Source: Chloranthus sessilifolius (taxonomy: Eukaryota; Streptophyta; Magnoliopsida; Chloranthales; Chloranthaceae). From it: 64,000 nucleotides of DNA. Shown here piece after piece: positions 33,489 through 44,783 of the stretch. The first letter of the stretch is position 1. Each line of letters starts with the position of its first letter. The DNA is taken from NCBI GenBank assembly GCA_021018995.1, contig CM037590.1, forward strand, positions 42,658,287 through 42,722,286, read 5' to 3'. A program made the position numbers and the translations under genes. Below the pieces are notes generated by a model, which saw only the letters and a program-made list of their open reading frames with translations, did no database searches and was not told the DNA's origin.

Positions 33489-33610
33489 CATGGTATCGAA
33501 AATTGGCGAGATTTTGGATTATTTATTTATTTATTATTATTTAAGAGGGCCGATACGTATCGGTCCTCTATGGACCGATACCCGATACCGAGTCCGAGTT
33601 TGATATCTTT
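33489..33610. mobile_element. 122-bp hAT-like MITE, perfect 8-bp duplication
   Basis: The ends are CATGGTATCGAAAATTGG and, reverse-complemented, AAAGATATCAAACTCGG. Both flanks are GCCCTAAG (33481-33488 and 33611-33618). The interior is GATACGTATCGG, GGACCGATACCCGATACCG and similar words. This is the smallest and cleanest member of the TATCGG-type group. Confidence 0.75.
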
Positions 33611-33618
33611 GCCCTAAG

Positions 33619-35280
33619 TACCCGGTACCCCCATCCTGCGACCTCCCTTGGCGGATCTCCAACATCTCCGACAAGATCCAATCCCTCCAACATAAACTCT
33701 GACGACATAATTTTTTTTTTAAGGTTATTATTTTTTCATTTTTATTAATGTATTTCTCTCTATTTTTTTATTCATTGGAAACATCGGGATGCAAATTCGG
33801 GTACCAAAACTGAAACTGAGTTTTTAGTTTTTGATTCATTTTTTTCATCTTTTGAAGTCGAAATACAAAACTTTTAGCTTTTTAGGTTTAATTTCGGTAG
33901 AGTTTATTTTTTATATTTTAAGCTACTATTTTTTTTTAAAATTCAGTTTTCTTTGAATTTTTTCATCCAACCTAATCGGTTTTCGATTTTTGTCTCGAAA
34001 CTAAACCAAATTCCAGAATCGGGTTCGTCAGTTCTATACGTGTCAATTTTTGGGTCAGTTGGGGCTGATTCAGTTTGCTCAATTTTCGGGTCAGCCTCCG
34101 TCCCTCCTTCAAAAAACATCCTGACTCCACCCCATGTTTTCAAGCATCATCACTCTAATTTTTCCCTTAGATTTTTTAGTACAACATATGGTCATTTAAG
34201 TTTTTGGTATGCGACAACTAATGTCCTCTTCTTTTTTTTTTTTTTTTTTTAGTATATACAACAACTAATGTCATTTAGTTTTAGATTTCATTTTTTTTTA
34301 TACGATTTAGATTTCATTTGGATAGATTAAATTTTTCTTAACTGTGTTGTATTATTGTTCGAATATATAATATTTTTCATTAAAATTACGTTTAGTTAAA
34401 AATTGAAAATAGAATTATTAAACCCCGATCAGGCCTCAAGTGTAGAACGTATTCTTCTGGGGTCGCGGTTTTAAAAATTGTCCACACAACCGTTTTAAAT
34501 CTCACAAATATGCGAGTCATCTCATTTCTCATCTCGCGAGAAGTCTCCGCAAGAAGTGTCAGCGATACGGTGTGAGACAAAAACTAGTGTTCAAATGATT
34601 TTATACCTTTAAAATGTATTAACTCTTACACTATTAAAGTACGCTTTAGTCATACCTGACGTGACATATGTCCATGATCAATCTAAACAGTCCAAGTAGA
34701 AGTCTATCATTGAAACATATTTCAATTAAAGAATTTCATCTATAAAATTATATAAATCGTCCAATAATGAGTTTCAATATTAGCCACTAAATAATAATAA
34801 TAATAATAATGCGAAGCATAATAGATGCCGAGGTCGTCACATATTAGAATATAAGATTGTATCAAAATAGTGCCACGTGTATCAAAGTGACAATTAATAA
34901 ATTTCCAATCGATGACTGGTATCACATCCCATCCAAATCTATCCTTTGAAAAGTAAGTTTCTTTCCAATATCTTGCGGCAAGGCATGATATAACTATTGT
35001 CTCGCTCAAACCTAAGGTGTAAATGTATCACCCGAGACGTCTTGTTTAAAAAACTTTTGTTTTTGAACAAAATGTATTAAAAACATTTAAATTAAAGTTA
35101 TGCTTTAAATGTAATTTTAATTTCTAAAATACATTTTAAATGCAATTAATTCACAAAATAAACGTGTTTTCCATCACATTGTCACATAAATATACGATTT
35201 ATATTTTTTTGTAACTGTTTTGCTTTTTCTAAGATTACACACTGTCTTTCTTTTCATTATATTTTTGGAGCCATTTCATA
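33619..35280. other. Non-coding stretch
   Basis: It includes a degenerate TCGGGT/GGTTCGGT-like patch at about 33780-34110 without clear ends, poly-T at 34229-34252 and a (TAA)n run at about 34786-34812. No gene recognised. Confidence 0.4.
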
Positions 35281-35287
35281 CTAAAAA

Positions 35288-35535
35288 TAAGGTATCAAAT
35301 ATCGGCCATTACTGATATTTATCGGCGATATGTTTTGATTTTTCGGCAAACCGCCAATACATATCGATATCCAACTTGATATTGGTATCGGCCAATACGT
35401 ATCCGGTATCGGCCAATACCTATATATTTAATAAAAGAAATAAAAAAAAATAAGTCAATGCATATCGGTATGAGCCAATTCGTATCGGTCCTCCGCAGAT
35501 TAATACCCAATAGGGTTACTGATTTTGTTACCTTG
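35288..35535. repeat. Probable TATCGG-type hAT-like MITE
   Basis: The ends are AAGGTATCAAATATCGGCC and, reversed, CAAGGTAACAAAATCAG. The interior repeats ATCGGCCAATACGTATC-type words. No convincing 8-bp target duplication. Confidence 0.45.
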
Positions 35536-35817
35536 CTTAGACATAGGTCACTACCTGAGATTGAGAACTGCCCCAATAGAAACCCGGACCTTAGCGTCAC
35601 TCCTCCACTCCTTACTGTTTGACTTGAAGAGATTGCCGACGCAAACTTAGAACTCCCGCACCACAAAACAAGTCACTCCCATGTGGCAAATTTTGAACGC
35701 ATGCCATTCTACTGGAGTATGAGAGGGTAACCTATTACAATGTAACGTCACGTTCATTCCTTAATTATTTTTTGAAAGAAAAACACACTAAGTTTTGGAA
35801 TAGATTACATTCACATC

Positions 35818-36083
35818 CAAGGATCAAAATTTTGGTTTTCATTTCGGTTTCAGTTCTCCTTGAAACTAAAAATTTAAAATTTTGGTGCCCCTTTTTATTT
35901 TTTGAATTTTTATATGAAAATAAATAAATTACTGAAATAGCAAAATATTGGCCGATAATTTGGTAATTAGCAAATTATCGGCCAACCATTAATATAATTC
36001 CTTGATTCTAAAACCGAAAAGTGATAGATTTTATTTCGGGGGCCACTGAAACCGATGAGTTTCAGCTGAAATTTTGAACGATA
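35818..36083. repeat. Probable AAATTTCGGCC-type hAT-like MITE
   Basis: It starts CAAGGATCAAAATTTTGG, nearly the same as the element at 19707, and ends, reversed, TATCGTTCAAAATTTCAGC. The interior has GGCCGATAATTTGG and TTATCGGCCAACC. The flanks TCACATC and GATGTGA are inverted rather than direct, so the exact ends are uncertain. Confidence 0.45.
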
Positions 36084-36180
36084 GATGTGACACATGATAT
36101 GAGTCACATCATGTGCATGACATACTTCGTTGGCCATTCAATCTAAATCATCCAAATTATAAATCATCATGTGAGCTGAT

Positions 36181-36886
36181 TGTCACGGAGTTATTCTTTG
36201 CGACGTAATCTCTCGTGCGATAACTAGCTTTTCCAAACTAGATCAGTCTGCTAACGTTTCAAACCTCTACGGTAACGCATTAGGTTAGAAACTATGTAAA
36301 TTCTTGAATGCAAATACTAAGCGATACGTATCGATTAGTATAGGGGCAGCCCCACGTAGGGTTAAGGACCGCACTGTGGATGGTGGTTTTCAACCATCAA
36401 ATACGATGGCTCCAGCGCACGACGCAACGAGAGCGACCCAACACCTATGAGAGGCCCGGATGTACGAATTCAAACCCACAAGACTATCATACGTGTTCTG
36501 TAGGAATCACTTACGCCAGCGACACGTCACGTGGTTATTAGATCACTTCCTCATATATATATGATTTAAACACCAATATAGGCCAAATGACATGAGGACC
36601 TCAAACGTATTGGTTTGACATACTTTACTGTTACCGCAACGCCCCGCATCACTCCTCCCACGATACTATTTTGTGTCCGTGTCGCGACCGTGTCATGACC
36701 CATTCTGCCACCATGCCACGTGCCCTCATGACCTACGATCGAAGCTCTCGAAGTACCTATAGTGAAGCCCTCATAACTTGGTGACGCGCTGACGATGTCC
36801 TAGCTTCAATCCACCAATACTGCAACACTAGTGCACAAATGGCCCTGCGGCTAACCCGGATGGCCACTCTGCGAGCCAACGTCACA
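36181..36886 (-). repeat. 3' LTR of the outer chromovirus
   Basis: This 706-bp copy aligns with 53733-54441 along its whole length. Shared words include ACGCATTAGGTTAGAAA, AGTATAGGGGCAGCCCCACG and GGTTTAAACACCAATATAGG-like stretches. The two LTRs differ by many substitutions and small indels, which indicates an old insertion. Confidence 0.85.
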
Positions 36887-36900
36887 TCCTCCCCTACTTA
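36887..36900 (-). other. Polypurine tract of the outer element
   Basis: On the minus strand AAGTAGGGGAGGA directly precedes the LTR start TGTGACG, as expected for plus-strand priming. Confidence 0.6.
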
Positions 36901-37110
36901 GTTGCGTTGACGTCCTCGTCGACGCACTTCAAGTACTTCCTCAAAGCGGCTTGGAAGGATGGTTAGGTACTTTCAAGTTCCTAAGTAATTTCGGCCTCAG
37001 GTAAACATTTCCACTTCAAAAGGTATTTCATAGGAAATTCATTCTGACTGTCATATTCCCGATTACTGCATCAGTGAGCTAGGATCTCTTCAACTGTAAA
37101 TCAGCATCTA
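36900..37110 (-). pseudogene. Chromodomain remnant of outer integrase
   Basis: The minus-strand reading KWKCLPEAEIT, then ELEST and FQAALRKYLK fits the chromodomain C-terminal half (usual form roughly KWKGLPEEEATWE). The tryptophan codon after EIT is now TAG. A chromodomain at the end of integrase defines chromoviruses and is thought to guide insertion into chromatin. Broken by stops and a frameshift. Confidence 0.6.
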
Positions 37111-38425
37111 GTGCGACGCGACTCGACAGACTTCTCCTTGAATTATTCGGATATCTTTTATATGGCTTCAAGCAGCTAACGTGAAATATAGGATGCATTC
37201 TCAGTCGGAGAGGAAGTTGTACTCGAAATGAGACATCATTAATCCTTTTCGTGATTGGGAATGACCCATCGTACTTACGAACTAATCTTGTGTGTTTTCT
37301 TCTAAAAAATTTGAGATGTTTTGGATTAAGTTCTACGTGTAGCTCGATAGGCCGTCGATCCTGATCGGCCTACTTCTTCATTCGCTTAGCGGCCTTTTCC
37401 AGATACACTCTAGCGATCTCTGTATTTTTCTATCACTCTTTGGCAAGATGGTGAGCCGCCGGACTCGATCTAGTATATCCCATAATAATTGTATGCGGCG
37501 TCAACGGTTGCTGGCCAGTTGCTAATTCGAATGAGCTCTTATTTGAGGCTGGATTCTTCTGCATATTATAATAAAACTATGCCACGTCCAATCACTAAAC
37601 CCAGTTCTTCTAGTTGGCACTCACAAAATGTCTCAATTACTGTTTCAAAATAGCATTCACCCTTTCTGTTTGACTATCTATTTGATGATGCATACTGGAT
37701 GAGAAGTTCAGTTTCGTCCCCATGAGCTAGAATACTTTCGACCAAAACTTGCAAGCAAACTATGGATCTCTATCACTGACAATCACTTGCGATACTCCCC
37801 AATATTTTACAACATTGCTAACAGATAATCGTGCAGCTTGCTCTGCATTACAGTTCAACTGTGCCGAAAGGAATGTAGCGTACTTTGAGAACCGATCCAC
37901 AACTACCAGGATGGACCCGAGTGTCCCAACTTTTGATAATGTAGATATGAAGTAAAGGGAGATGCTCTCCCATGATCGGGATGGTACGGGTAAAGGCTGC
38001 AGGAGTGCAAATGGCTTGGCTCTCTCAACTTTGTCCTGCTAGCATATCAGGCAAGTCCTGACATATTCCTCTACATCATCTTCCATCTTGGGCCAATAAA
38101 AATACCTTTTCAATAAGGCGAGTGTGCGGTGAATTCCTGGATGACCAGCCCACAATGTGTCATGACATTCTTTAAGGAGTTCTTCCCTAAGTTCTCCCAC
38201 TTTCGGCACATAGAAACGCCCCCCCTGGTCACTAACCGTCCTTCCTCAGTCTAGAATTGTCGTGTTCTTCCCTCTTGTATCTGTTGTAGGATGGTCCTCA
38301 CGAGAGGATCAAACTTCAACCCATTGCGTAACCGGTCGGGGATAGCAGAACTAACACGGCTAGCTGCGGCCTGTTCTTCAATTTTTAATACTGCTAACTG
38401 AACTTTCAATGTTTTTAACTTCGCT
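37110..38425 (-). pseudogene. Integrase of outer chromovirus (broken)
   Basis: Recognisable minus-strand pieces are LGSILVVVDRFSKYATFLS (core), QVIVSDRDP (second catalytic Asp), SQTERVNAILKQ (catalytic Glu) and RMHPIFHVSCLKPY (GPY/F-type C-terminus). Several in-frame stops and frameshifts are present. The first catalytic Asp is not clear in the piece before LGSILVV. Confidence 0.7.
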
Positions 38426-38806
38426 TTACGGCTCAAAATGTTTGCGACTTGGTTGGTCCTGCCTGCCAGGCTTGTACACCAAGTTCATATTAAACTCGGC
38501 TAAGAAGTCTTGCCAACGGGCCTGTTTCGACGATAATTTCTTTTGTGTCTGAAAGTAGCTGATCGCCATATTATCGGTCTTCACTAGAAACTTGGACCCA
38601 AGTAGGTAGTGTCTCCATTTCCTCAAACAGTGTACTAATGTCGTCATCTCCTTCTTTTGAACCGTATACCGCCGCTCGGTATTGTTCAGCTTTTTGCTCT
38701 CGAAGGCCATTGGATGTTCTTCTTGTATTAATACTCCTCCTATCGCATAGTCGGAGGCATCCGTGTGTACCTCAAATGGCTTGGAGTGATTGAATAGCTT
38801 CAACAC
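38251..38806 (-). pseudogene. RNase H and linker of outer chromovirus
   Basis: The frame 38426-38806 gives FEVHTDASDYAIGGVLIQE, KKLNNTERRYTVQKKEMTTL, HYLLGSKFLVKTDN and ARWQDFLAEFNMNLVYKPG. The Asp of HTDAS and the Glu of NNTERRY/KKEM are the usual catalytic-site surroundings of gypsy RNase H. The following 61-codon frame at 38251-38436 is the linker towards integrase. The junction is frameshifted. Confidence 0.8.
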
Positions 38807-39694
38807 GGGTCACTCATGACCACAGATTTCAAATCTTCAAATGCCTTCTAGCACTTCTCCCACCACTGCCACGGTCGATTCTTCTTCAAAAGGTCAGTCA
38901 GTGGTGAAGCATAGTGTGAATACCCGGAGATGAACCTTCTATAATAGTTGACAAGGCCCAAAAGTGATCGCAGTTCGGTCAACCCTTCTGACACTTTCCA
39001 CTCTTGGATTGAACGAACTTTCTCAAGGTCCATGCTAATGTTTCCCCCTCAACGGTGCCCCAAGAACATAATCTCTTCTTGTGCAAATGAGCACTTCTCC
39101 TTCTTCACATAAAGCTAGTTCTCTCGTAGTACTTTGAAGATGGTTTGGAGGTGGACGAGATGTTCTTCTAACGTGTTGCTGTACATAACGATATCGTCTA
39201 TGCACACGGCCACAAATTTGTCGAGGTAGATGCGAAATAACTCGTTCATCAGAGTGTAGAATGTGGCTGGGGCATTAGTCAGCCCAAAGGGCACCACCAA
39301 AAACTTAAAGGCCACACACTTTATCACACAAGTAGTCTTGCTTTTATCTCATTAACGATTCGCACATGGTAGTAGCCAGATCTCAAGTCTAGCTTGGTAA
39401 AGTACCTCGCACTGCCCAACTAATCAAATAAATCGACAATCAATGACACTGGGTACTTATTTTTGACAGTGGCTTTATTCAAATCCCTGTAATCGATGCA
39501 TAATCGAAAGCTACTGTCATATTTCTCTTAGAAAAGAACTGGAGCACCGAATGAGGCTTTAGATGACCGAACAAACCCTGCCCCCAATCACTAATCTAAC
39601 TGCCAACGCAACTCGGCGAGCTCTGGAGGAGCCATTCTATAGGGAGCTTTAGCCTGCGGCTTCGCACCTAATTCCAACTCGATTCAGTGATCCA
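38807..39694 (-). pseudogene. Reverse transcriptase of outer chromovirus, 3' part
   Basis: The minus strand reads HRIELELGAKPQAKAPYRMA and PPELAELRWQLD at the break next to the inner element. It then passes broken frames to FKFLVVPFGLTNAPATF, VCIDDIVMYSNTLEEHL (the YxDD active site appears as CIDD) and RSLLGLVNYYRRFISGYS. Several stops lie between. The N-terminal part of RT is on the far side of the insertion at 51995-52110. Confidence 0.8.
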
Positions 39695-39699
39695 CTGAT
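39695..39699. other. Target-site duplication CTGAT, left copy
   Basis: CTGAT directly precedes TGATGTG. The matching copy is at 51990-51994. Five bases is the usual length for Ty3/gypsy integration. Confidence 0.9.
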
Positions 39700-41336
39700 T
39701 GATGTGTCCTAAAATTTATACTCACAAGTGCACGAATCGTGATGTAGTCAGTGGGTGCAAAGTACGAGATCATTCCCACGAGGATTAGTTAGAAAATATA
39801 AAAAAACAAAAATATTAATTAACTAAAAAAATTTCTACAGATCTTATGTAGTAACTGAAAACCTAGAATTATGGTAACTTTTAATAACACAGATAAATAC
39901 TAACGAAATCTAAAGGATTAAACAATTAATGAAAGATAAGGATTGGGATGCTAAATCCTCCCATCGTTGGTTTATCATTTATAAAATACCAATCTGTGGT
40001 TTGAGATATGAAATCCTTAACAAATTTCTCAAAAGAAGAACTGCCCTATACACACGTGAGTTCTAAAATATAGATCTGAGATCACGGAGATGTATGATTA
40101 ACACCCCATAGGTGTATGATTAACACCTACACCTCAGATCGTGATTGGAACTCACCACTGGGATAAAGTCACACCATCAATCCGAGATCAAGGAGATGTA
40201 TGATTAACACCCCATAAGTGTATGATTAACACTCACACCTCAGATTGTGGTAAAACTTCACCCCGAGATGGGTGATAACTAGGATAAAATCATTATTACA
40301 GATCTGAAATCATAGGGCATGATTAGCACCTAGATCTCGGACTGAAATGATGATTTCACCATATTCAATAAATATTAGGGTCTTAAAAGGCATCTGACAT
40401 CTCAATCACAGATTGATATTAGTATAAATAAATACCTCGGATGGGAATCATTAGATCCCCATCCTTAATAAAACTAGCCACACATAGTAAAAGTAAACAA
40501 CATAATTAAAATATAAATAAACACTAACATCAATATAAAAATACCGTAAAGAGCTTTAACAATTTCCACAAAAAAAGCTTTTATTCCGTCGACGATTTAG
40601 AAAAGCAGAAAGAACTAACACAGAAGAATGATAATAATGCAGAAAAAATGAATAAACTCTCTGTAAGACAAAACTCTCTCTAAAGAAAAATAAAGAAATA
40701 AAACTAATCAGAATAAAACAGAATGCTCCTAATTCTCTTAATCCTCTTAATCCTCTTAATCCTCTTAATCCTCTTTTCTCAAGGACTCCCCGGATGAATA
40801 TATATATCCCCCAAGAATATCTTTTTTTCCCGTAATTGCCAAAACGTACGCCACTCTTGGTTCCAAGATTTTCTCGCGGCCAAACTCTATCCGGACTCAA
40901 ATTCGTCTTTGGTCGACCGATCGACAAAAAAGGGTCGATCGATCGACCTCCCAGATTTCCGTGAACTCCCGCTGCACTTTGCATTCAGACACTACCTCGG
41001 TCTTTCGGCCATAACTTTCTATCCTGAAGTCGGATTGAGGCGATTCGGGTGGCGTTGGAAAGCTGACAACGAGCTCTACAACTTTCGTGTTTTAACAATT
41101 TTCTGAATCTACTGTCTTGAAGGGTCAAATTGAGCTCCAAGTCGGGATAGGTTCCGCATGATCCAAAGTAGCACGAATTTGACGTTATATTCTGAACTTG
41201 TGGGTTATTTCATGCTCAACACATCTGCCGGCCTCAGAAATCACTAAAACCATCTAAAAACATGTTAATGGCTTTCATCGGATAGCTAAATGTAGGTCTT
41301 TAGGGGTGAAATATCATCATATTTCACTGCACATCA
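39700..41336 (-). repeat. 3' LTR of the Athila-like element
   Basis: This 1637-bp LTR aligns with 50372-51989. It carries a 9-bp minisatellite (CCTCTTAAT, about four units near 40735-40775) and a pair of TCGATCGATCGAC-type palindromes at 40915-40945. It also has a TATA-like ATATATATAT stretch near 40798-40808, seen on either strand. The repeated ATGTATGATTAACACC words near 40090-40240 form a small internal tandem. Confidence 0.9.
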
Positions 41337-41350
41337 TACCCCCAAACCTA
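41337..41350 (-). other. Polypurine tract of the Athila-like element
   Basis: On the minus strand TAGGTTTGGGGGTA abuts the LTR start TGATGTG, in the position where plus-strand priming occurs. Confidence 0.75.
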
Positions 41351-42981
41351 CACTTTGCTAGTCCTCGAGCAAAGGAGAAGATAAACAATACTGAAAAATA
41401 AACTAACAACCTAAGAAAAGTAAAGAATGCCACTTTCGTAGGGAACACGATTGCATTTAGCATATGCAACAAGCCTTTAAACCGCTAGGTGATCCCTAGT
41501 GGAGGAGTTTTGTCTCCTGAGGGTTTTCAGTGAAGTTACCCACAAACTTCCAGGCATTGATTTATGTGGAATCTATTAATTGATCTCATTATGCATTTCT
41601 TCCGCAAGTGCTATGCATGCCATGTCATTTCCATTGATGCTTAGTTAAGCTAAACTAATGCTTCAATTTACAGATAAATTTTGAACCCATCTTTAGATGT
41701 TTCAATGTGTTCATCAGATCAAATAATTTTTATTGGAGAATTTATCTTATTTGTGAACTGCATAGATTTCTGCTTTGATTCAAACGTCACAATAGGTATA
41801 CTTCTCAGACTAAAATCGCTCCGATGATGGGTAAGTTTTCGCACACATGTGAGAGATCAATACAAAGCAAGCAAAAAGGTCTCACATGATAAATGAAACA
41901 CGATGCAATCAATGAACAAAGATAAATCTCATAAGAATAGATACTTGTATATTCTAAGCATGTCATATCAAGTTCCATAGTTATCACATATTTGCTCTCC
42001 ACCAAGCAGTTAGCCATACAAGATCGGATCATGAAGGTCTTTTATAAGGTTATAATGGGGCTCAGGTAAGGGTAAGAAAAAAAATGGAAGTCGGGATTCA
42101 AAATTTCTGAGAAATTGGAAAAGAAAACTGACTTTTGACTCATCTATTTCTCTTCTCTCCCCCCTTTTTTTTCTTCGTAATCTCTCACTCTTTTTCTCAA
42201 CCTTCTTTTTGTTTTTTTTTTTTTTTTTTTTTTTCACTCATTTTTCTTCTTTTGAATTTTATTTCTTACAACACCTCATATCTTTTTTATTCCCTTTTTT
42301 TTTTATATTTTTGCCATACACTCTCAGTAAACACCACAACTCGGTATCTCTCCACTTACTCTCTTTTCGTTCATTTCCATCCCTCGTTCCTAATTTCTCA
42401 GAAATAAGAAGGGTAAAACTGAATTTCAGAAATGGTGAAGGGGTAAAGGTTAACGTGACTTATCAAAGAATGTATAAAGGTAAATTTTTCAATAGGCTCG
42501 GGGTACTAGAAGGATAACTTTATATGAGGTGGGGTATGTTAAACAAAGCCAAAGATGGCCTTCAATCACGTCCTCAAAAGATGGTAACTTTGCCTATTTG
42601 TCTTGAGCAAACATATGATACGTTCTAGCACAATGATATGAATTTAATGTCATGCAAAGTCACAAGTCAAAATAAAATGTATGAGATCATGCAAGAGTAA
42701 TTCGTATTCAAAGATAACTTCGAGTTTGTTTAAGCACTCATCAAGGACGGAAAATTGGCGCTAAAGCTCACCGGATTTTAATCTCCACTAAAATCCTTAC
42801 AGTTCACAAATTTGATAAATTTTCATAATTTAAACTCTTTGAACTAAATCAAACATCAAAACTCCTTAAACGCGGGTTTAAGATTTATATGTGAATTTCA
42901 ACTTAGCTCTTCTCTTCTAAGAATAATGAAACGAAATTGCATATAGTATTCGTCTTAGATCGCATAATTTATGAAAAATTT
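41351..42981 (-). other. Non-coding 3' region of the Athila-like element
   Basis: About 1.6 kb between the third ORF and the 3' LTR without a supported frame. It has T-rich and CT-rich runs on the plus strand (42150-42320); frames there encode Phe/Ser runs. Athila elements commonly have a long non-coding stretch here. Confidence 0.6.
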
Positions 42982-43890
42982 TTAAATTCCATACTCGGTT
43001 GCTCCAGATTCGGGCTCGGCGTCTTCTGGCGCACTCGGCGGCGTTAAAGGCGGCATCGCAGTGCTGCCCAACATACGCATGCTCCTTCTCCATTGTGACG
43101 GCCCATAGCGATAAAATGCCAAGGGCCCAATATTATCATCAAAATAAAAAGGAAAACCAAGGTGGTGCAAAAGTTGCATCACCAGATGAGGGAAATAGAT
43201 GAGGGCAGCGTCACCAGCAGGAGGGTTAACAATTTCATCGTGGCAGCGCCACATCGAATCATGCAAAAACCAGGGGATGTTCAACCAGGAGCGCTTGTAG
43301 GCACCGTATAGGGCCTTCACCCGAGGTCCAGTTCTCTCAGAGGTATGCCCCCGTGGGCAAAGACTACACGACACTACAATATCCCACAATAGGATGTCGC
43401 GTGGAAGAGCCGATCGTTTAGTCGCAATTCCGCGGCCAGCATACACACCATTGCACATATCATCGATCATTGGGCCTTGCTCAAGGTCCAATTCTTCACC
43501 AAGTGGGTGGTCCAATGGTCGCTCATCCATCAATCCAAAGACATCCGCGATCGTGCGCGGATAGATTTTTCGCTTCCAACCATCGATGGAAACGGTGAAA
43601 TGGGCCGCCTCATTGGTGATGGTGGAGGCAGCCACCCAAACCATGTTTTGATAAAATAGGTGGACGACCCGCTCCGAGACGTTGATATCAGGTGGAGTCA
43701 TCAAGAAATGAAGGTGGAGCGCAGCGATGTATGCAAGAGAGATGGCGCATTCTGGCATCGCTTGAAATGCCGGTAGATCGTAAGTATATTCAGAGGATAG
43801 GTCTTTAGTGGCAAAACGACCTTTTGGTCGCTCGCGAAAAACGCCATCAGGACGCTGCGGAAGGCGGGCGGAAGAGGATGACGCCATCAC
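42982..43890 (-). CDS. Third ORF of Athila-like element (302 aa)
   Basis: An uninterrupted frame from ATG 43890, MMASSSSARLPQRPDGVFRE, to the stop at 42982. It has the look of proteins found downstream of pol in plant Athila elements, sometimes labelled env-like or putative plant transposon protein. Visible motifs are RVVHLFYQNMVWVAASTITN, FTVSIDGWKRKIYPRTIADV, RSALPRDILLWDIVVSCSLC and VMQLLHHLGFPFYFDD. I see no signal peptide or clear membrane anchor. The role is unknown. It is intact although protease and RT upstream are broken. About 0.65 kb of palindrome-rich DNA separates it from the integrase C-terminus. Confidence 0.75.
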   Translation of the reverse strand: MMASSSSARLPQRPDGVFRERPKGRFATKDLSSEYTYDLPAFQAMPECAISLAYIAALHLHFLMTPPDINVSERVVHLFYQNMVWVAASTITNEAAHFTVSIDGWKRKIYPRTIADVFGLMDERPLDHPLGEELDLEQGPMIDDMCNGVYAGRGIATKRSALPRDILLWDIVVSCSLCPRGHTSERTGPRVKALYGAYKRSWLNIPWFLHDSMWRCHDEIVNPPAGDAALIYFPHLVMQLLHHLGFPFYFDDNIGPLAFYRYGPSQWRRSMRMLGSTAMPPLTPPSAPEDAEPESGATEYGI

Positions 43891-44017
43891 AAAGAATGTC
43901 AGAAGGAATGTCAGAGACCGCTGCAGAGAATTTCAAACGTGGAAAGGGGTGTGGAAAAGGGAGGACGCTCGGTCCTTTAAATAGAAACAGAGGCACCCCT
44001 CTGTTCGGACGAGATGT

Positions 44018-44430
44018 ATAAGTCGATCGATCGACATGTATATGTCGATCGATCGACACCAGCGTCGAAAAGACGTGCAACCAAAGCGCGATATCCAAAA
44101 TTAATGTTGCTCGATCGACCAGAGGAAGTCGATCGATCGACCAGAGGAAGTCGATCGATCGACACTAACATGAAATACTCCCAGCGCCGAACAAGGCGCT
44201 TAAGACTTTTGAATGGTCGATTGATCGACCCTCAGTCGATCGATCGACTTCAGATGCGTATATCGATCGACACGGCATTGAATTCAAGTTTCATCAGATA
44301 GTCGATCGATCGACCTTGAAGAGTCGATCGATCGACCAAAATGTAACAAAATTGAAAACTTTTGGCATTGATTAATTCCCATTTCGATCCTCGATCGCTC
44401 GACTGGTTAGGTCGACCAATCGACCACATT
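44018..44430. repeat. Cluster of GTCGATCGATCGAC palindromes
   Basis: About a dozen full or near copies of the 14-bp palindrome occur in 400 bp (near 44022, 44044, 44111, 44128, 44150, 44216, 44234, 44262, 44301, 44322, 44391 and 44411). They are separated by unrelated spacers of 8-60 bp. The cluster sits between integrase and the third ORF, upstream of the latter. Further copies are in both LTRs (40915-40945, 51566-51600) and in the leader next to the primer site (50133-50212). Confidence 0.9.
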
Positions 44431-44531
44431 TTTTTTTTTTTTAGCTTTAGACAAACACAAAAACAACATGGGTTGCCTCCAAGAAGCGCTAAGTTTAATG
44501 TCGCTAGCCGACATTCAAATTTATATTTTAT

Positions 44532-44783
44532 TCAACGATTAGGATTGCTCAGTTCAAGATCATCAATCTTCTCAATAAAATTATCCAAAAACGGTTTCAC
44601 CCGTTGCCCATTGACACGAAATGTACTTTCATTGCGCAAATTGCACAGCTCAACTGCCCCGTTGGGAAACACTCGATTGACAATGAAAGGACCGCTCCAA
44701 CGGGTTTTGAGTTTTCCAGGGAACAGATGCAGTCTGGAGTTATACAACAACACCTTCTGCCCCACAGTGAATGATTTTCTCAA
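44532..44783 (-). CDS. Integrase C-terminal domain of Athila-like element
   Basis: The 83-codon frame reads FTVGQKVLLYNSRLHLFPGK, then LKTRWSGPFIVNRVFPNGAV and FRVNGQRVKPFLDNF. This is the usual C-terminal module of Athila/Tat integrases, with the KxxWSGPF core. It is one frame away from the integrase core at 44885-45655, so an indel or stop near 44790-44880 breaks the polyprotein. Confidence 0.75.
   Translation of the reverse strand: MRKSFTVGQKVLLYNSRLHLFPGKLKTRWSGPFIVNRVFPNGAVELCNLRNESTFRVNGQRVKPFLDNFIEKIDDLELSNPNR

Noticed and set aside
35811-36091. Target duplication of the 35818 element
   Set aside because: The flanking words TCACATC and GATGTGA are inverted, not direct, so they cannot be a target duplication.
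40556-40984. 142-codon frame with Arg-Gly-Leu repeats, and its 113-codon twin at 51212-51553
   Set aside because: Both are in the Athila LTRs and cover the 9-bp minisatellite; no evidence of coding.
42135-42517. Phe/Ser-rich frames of 90-102 codons
   Set aside because: They come from T- and CT-rich runs in the non-coding 3' part of the Athila-like element.
42982-43890. Third ORF as an independent host gene
   Set aside because: It lies between LTRs, downstream of integrase and in the same strand, where Athila elements carry such an ORF.
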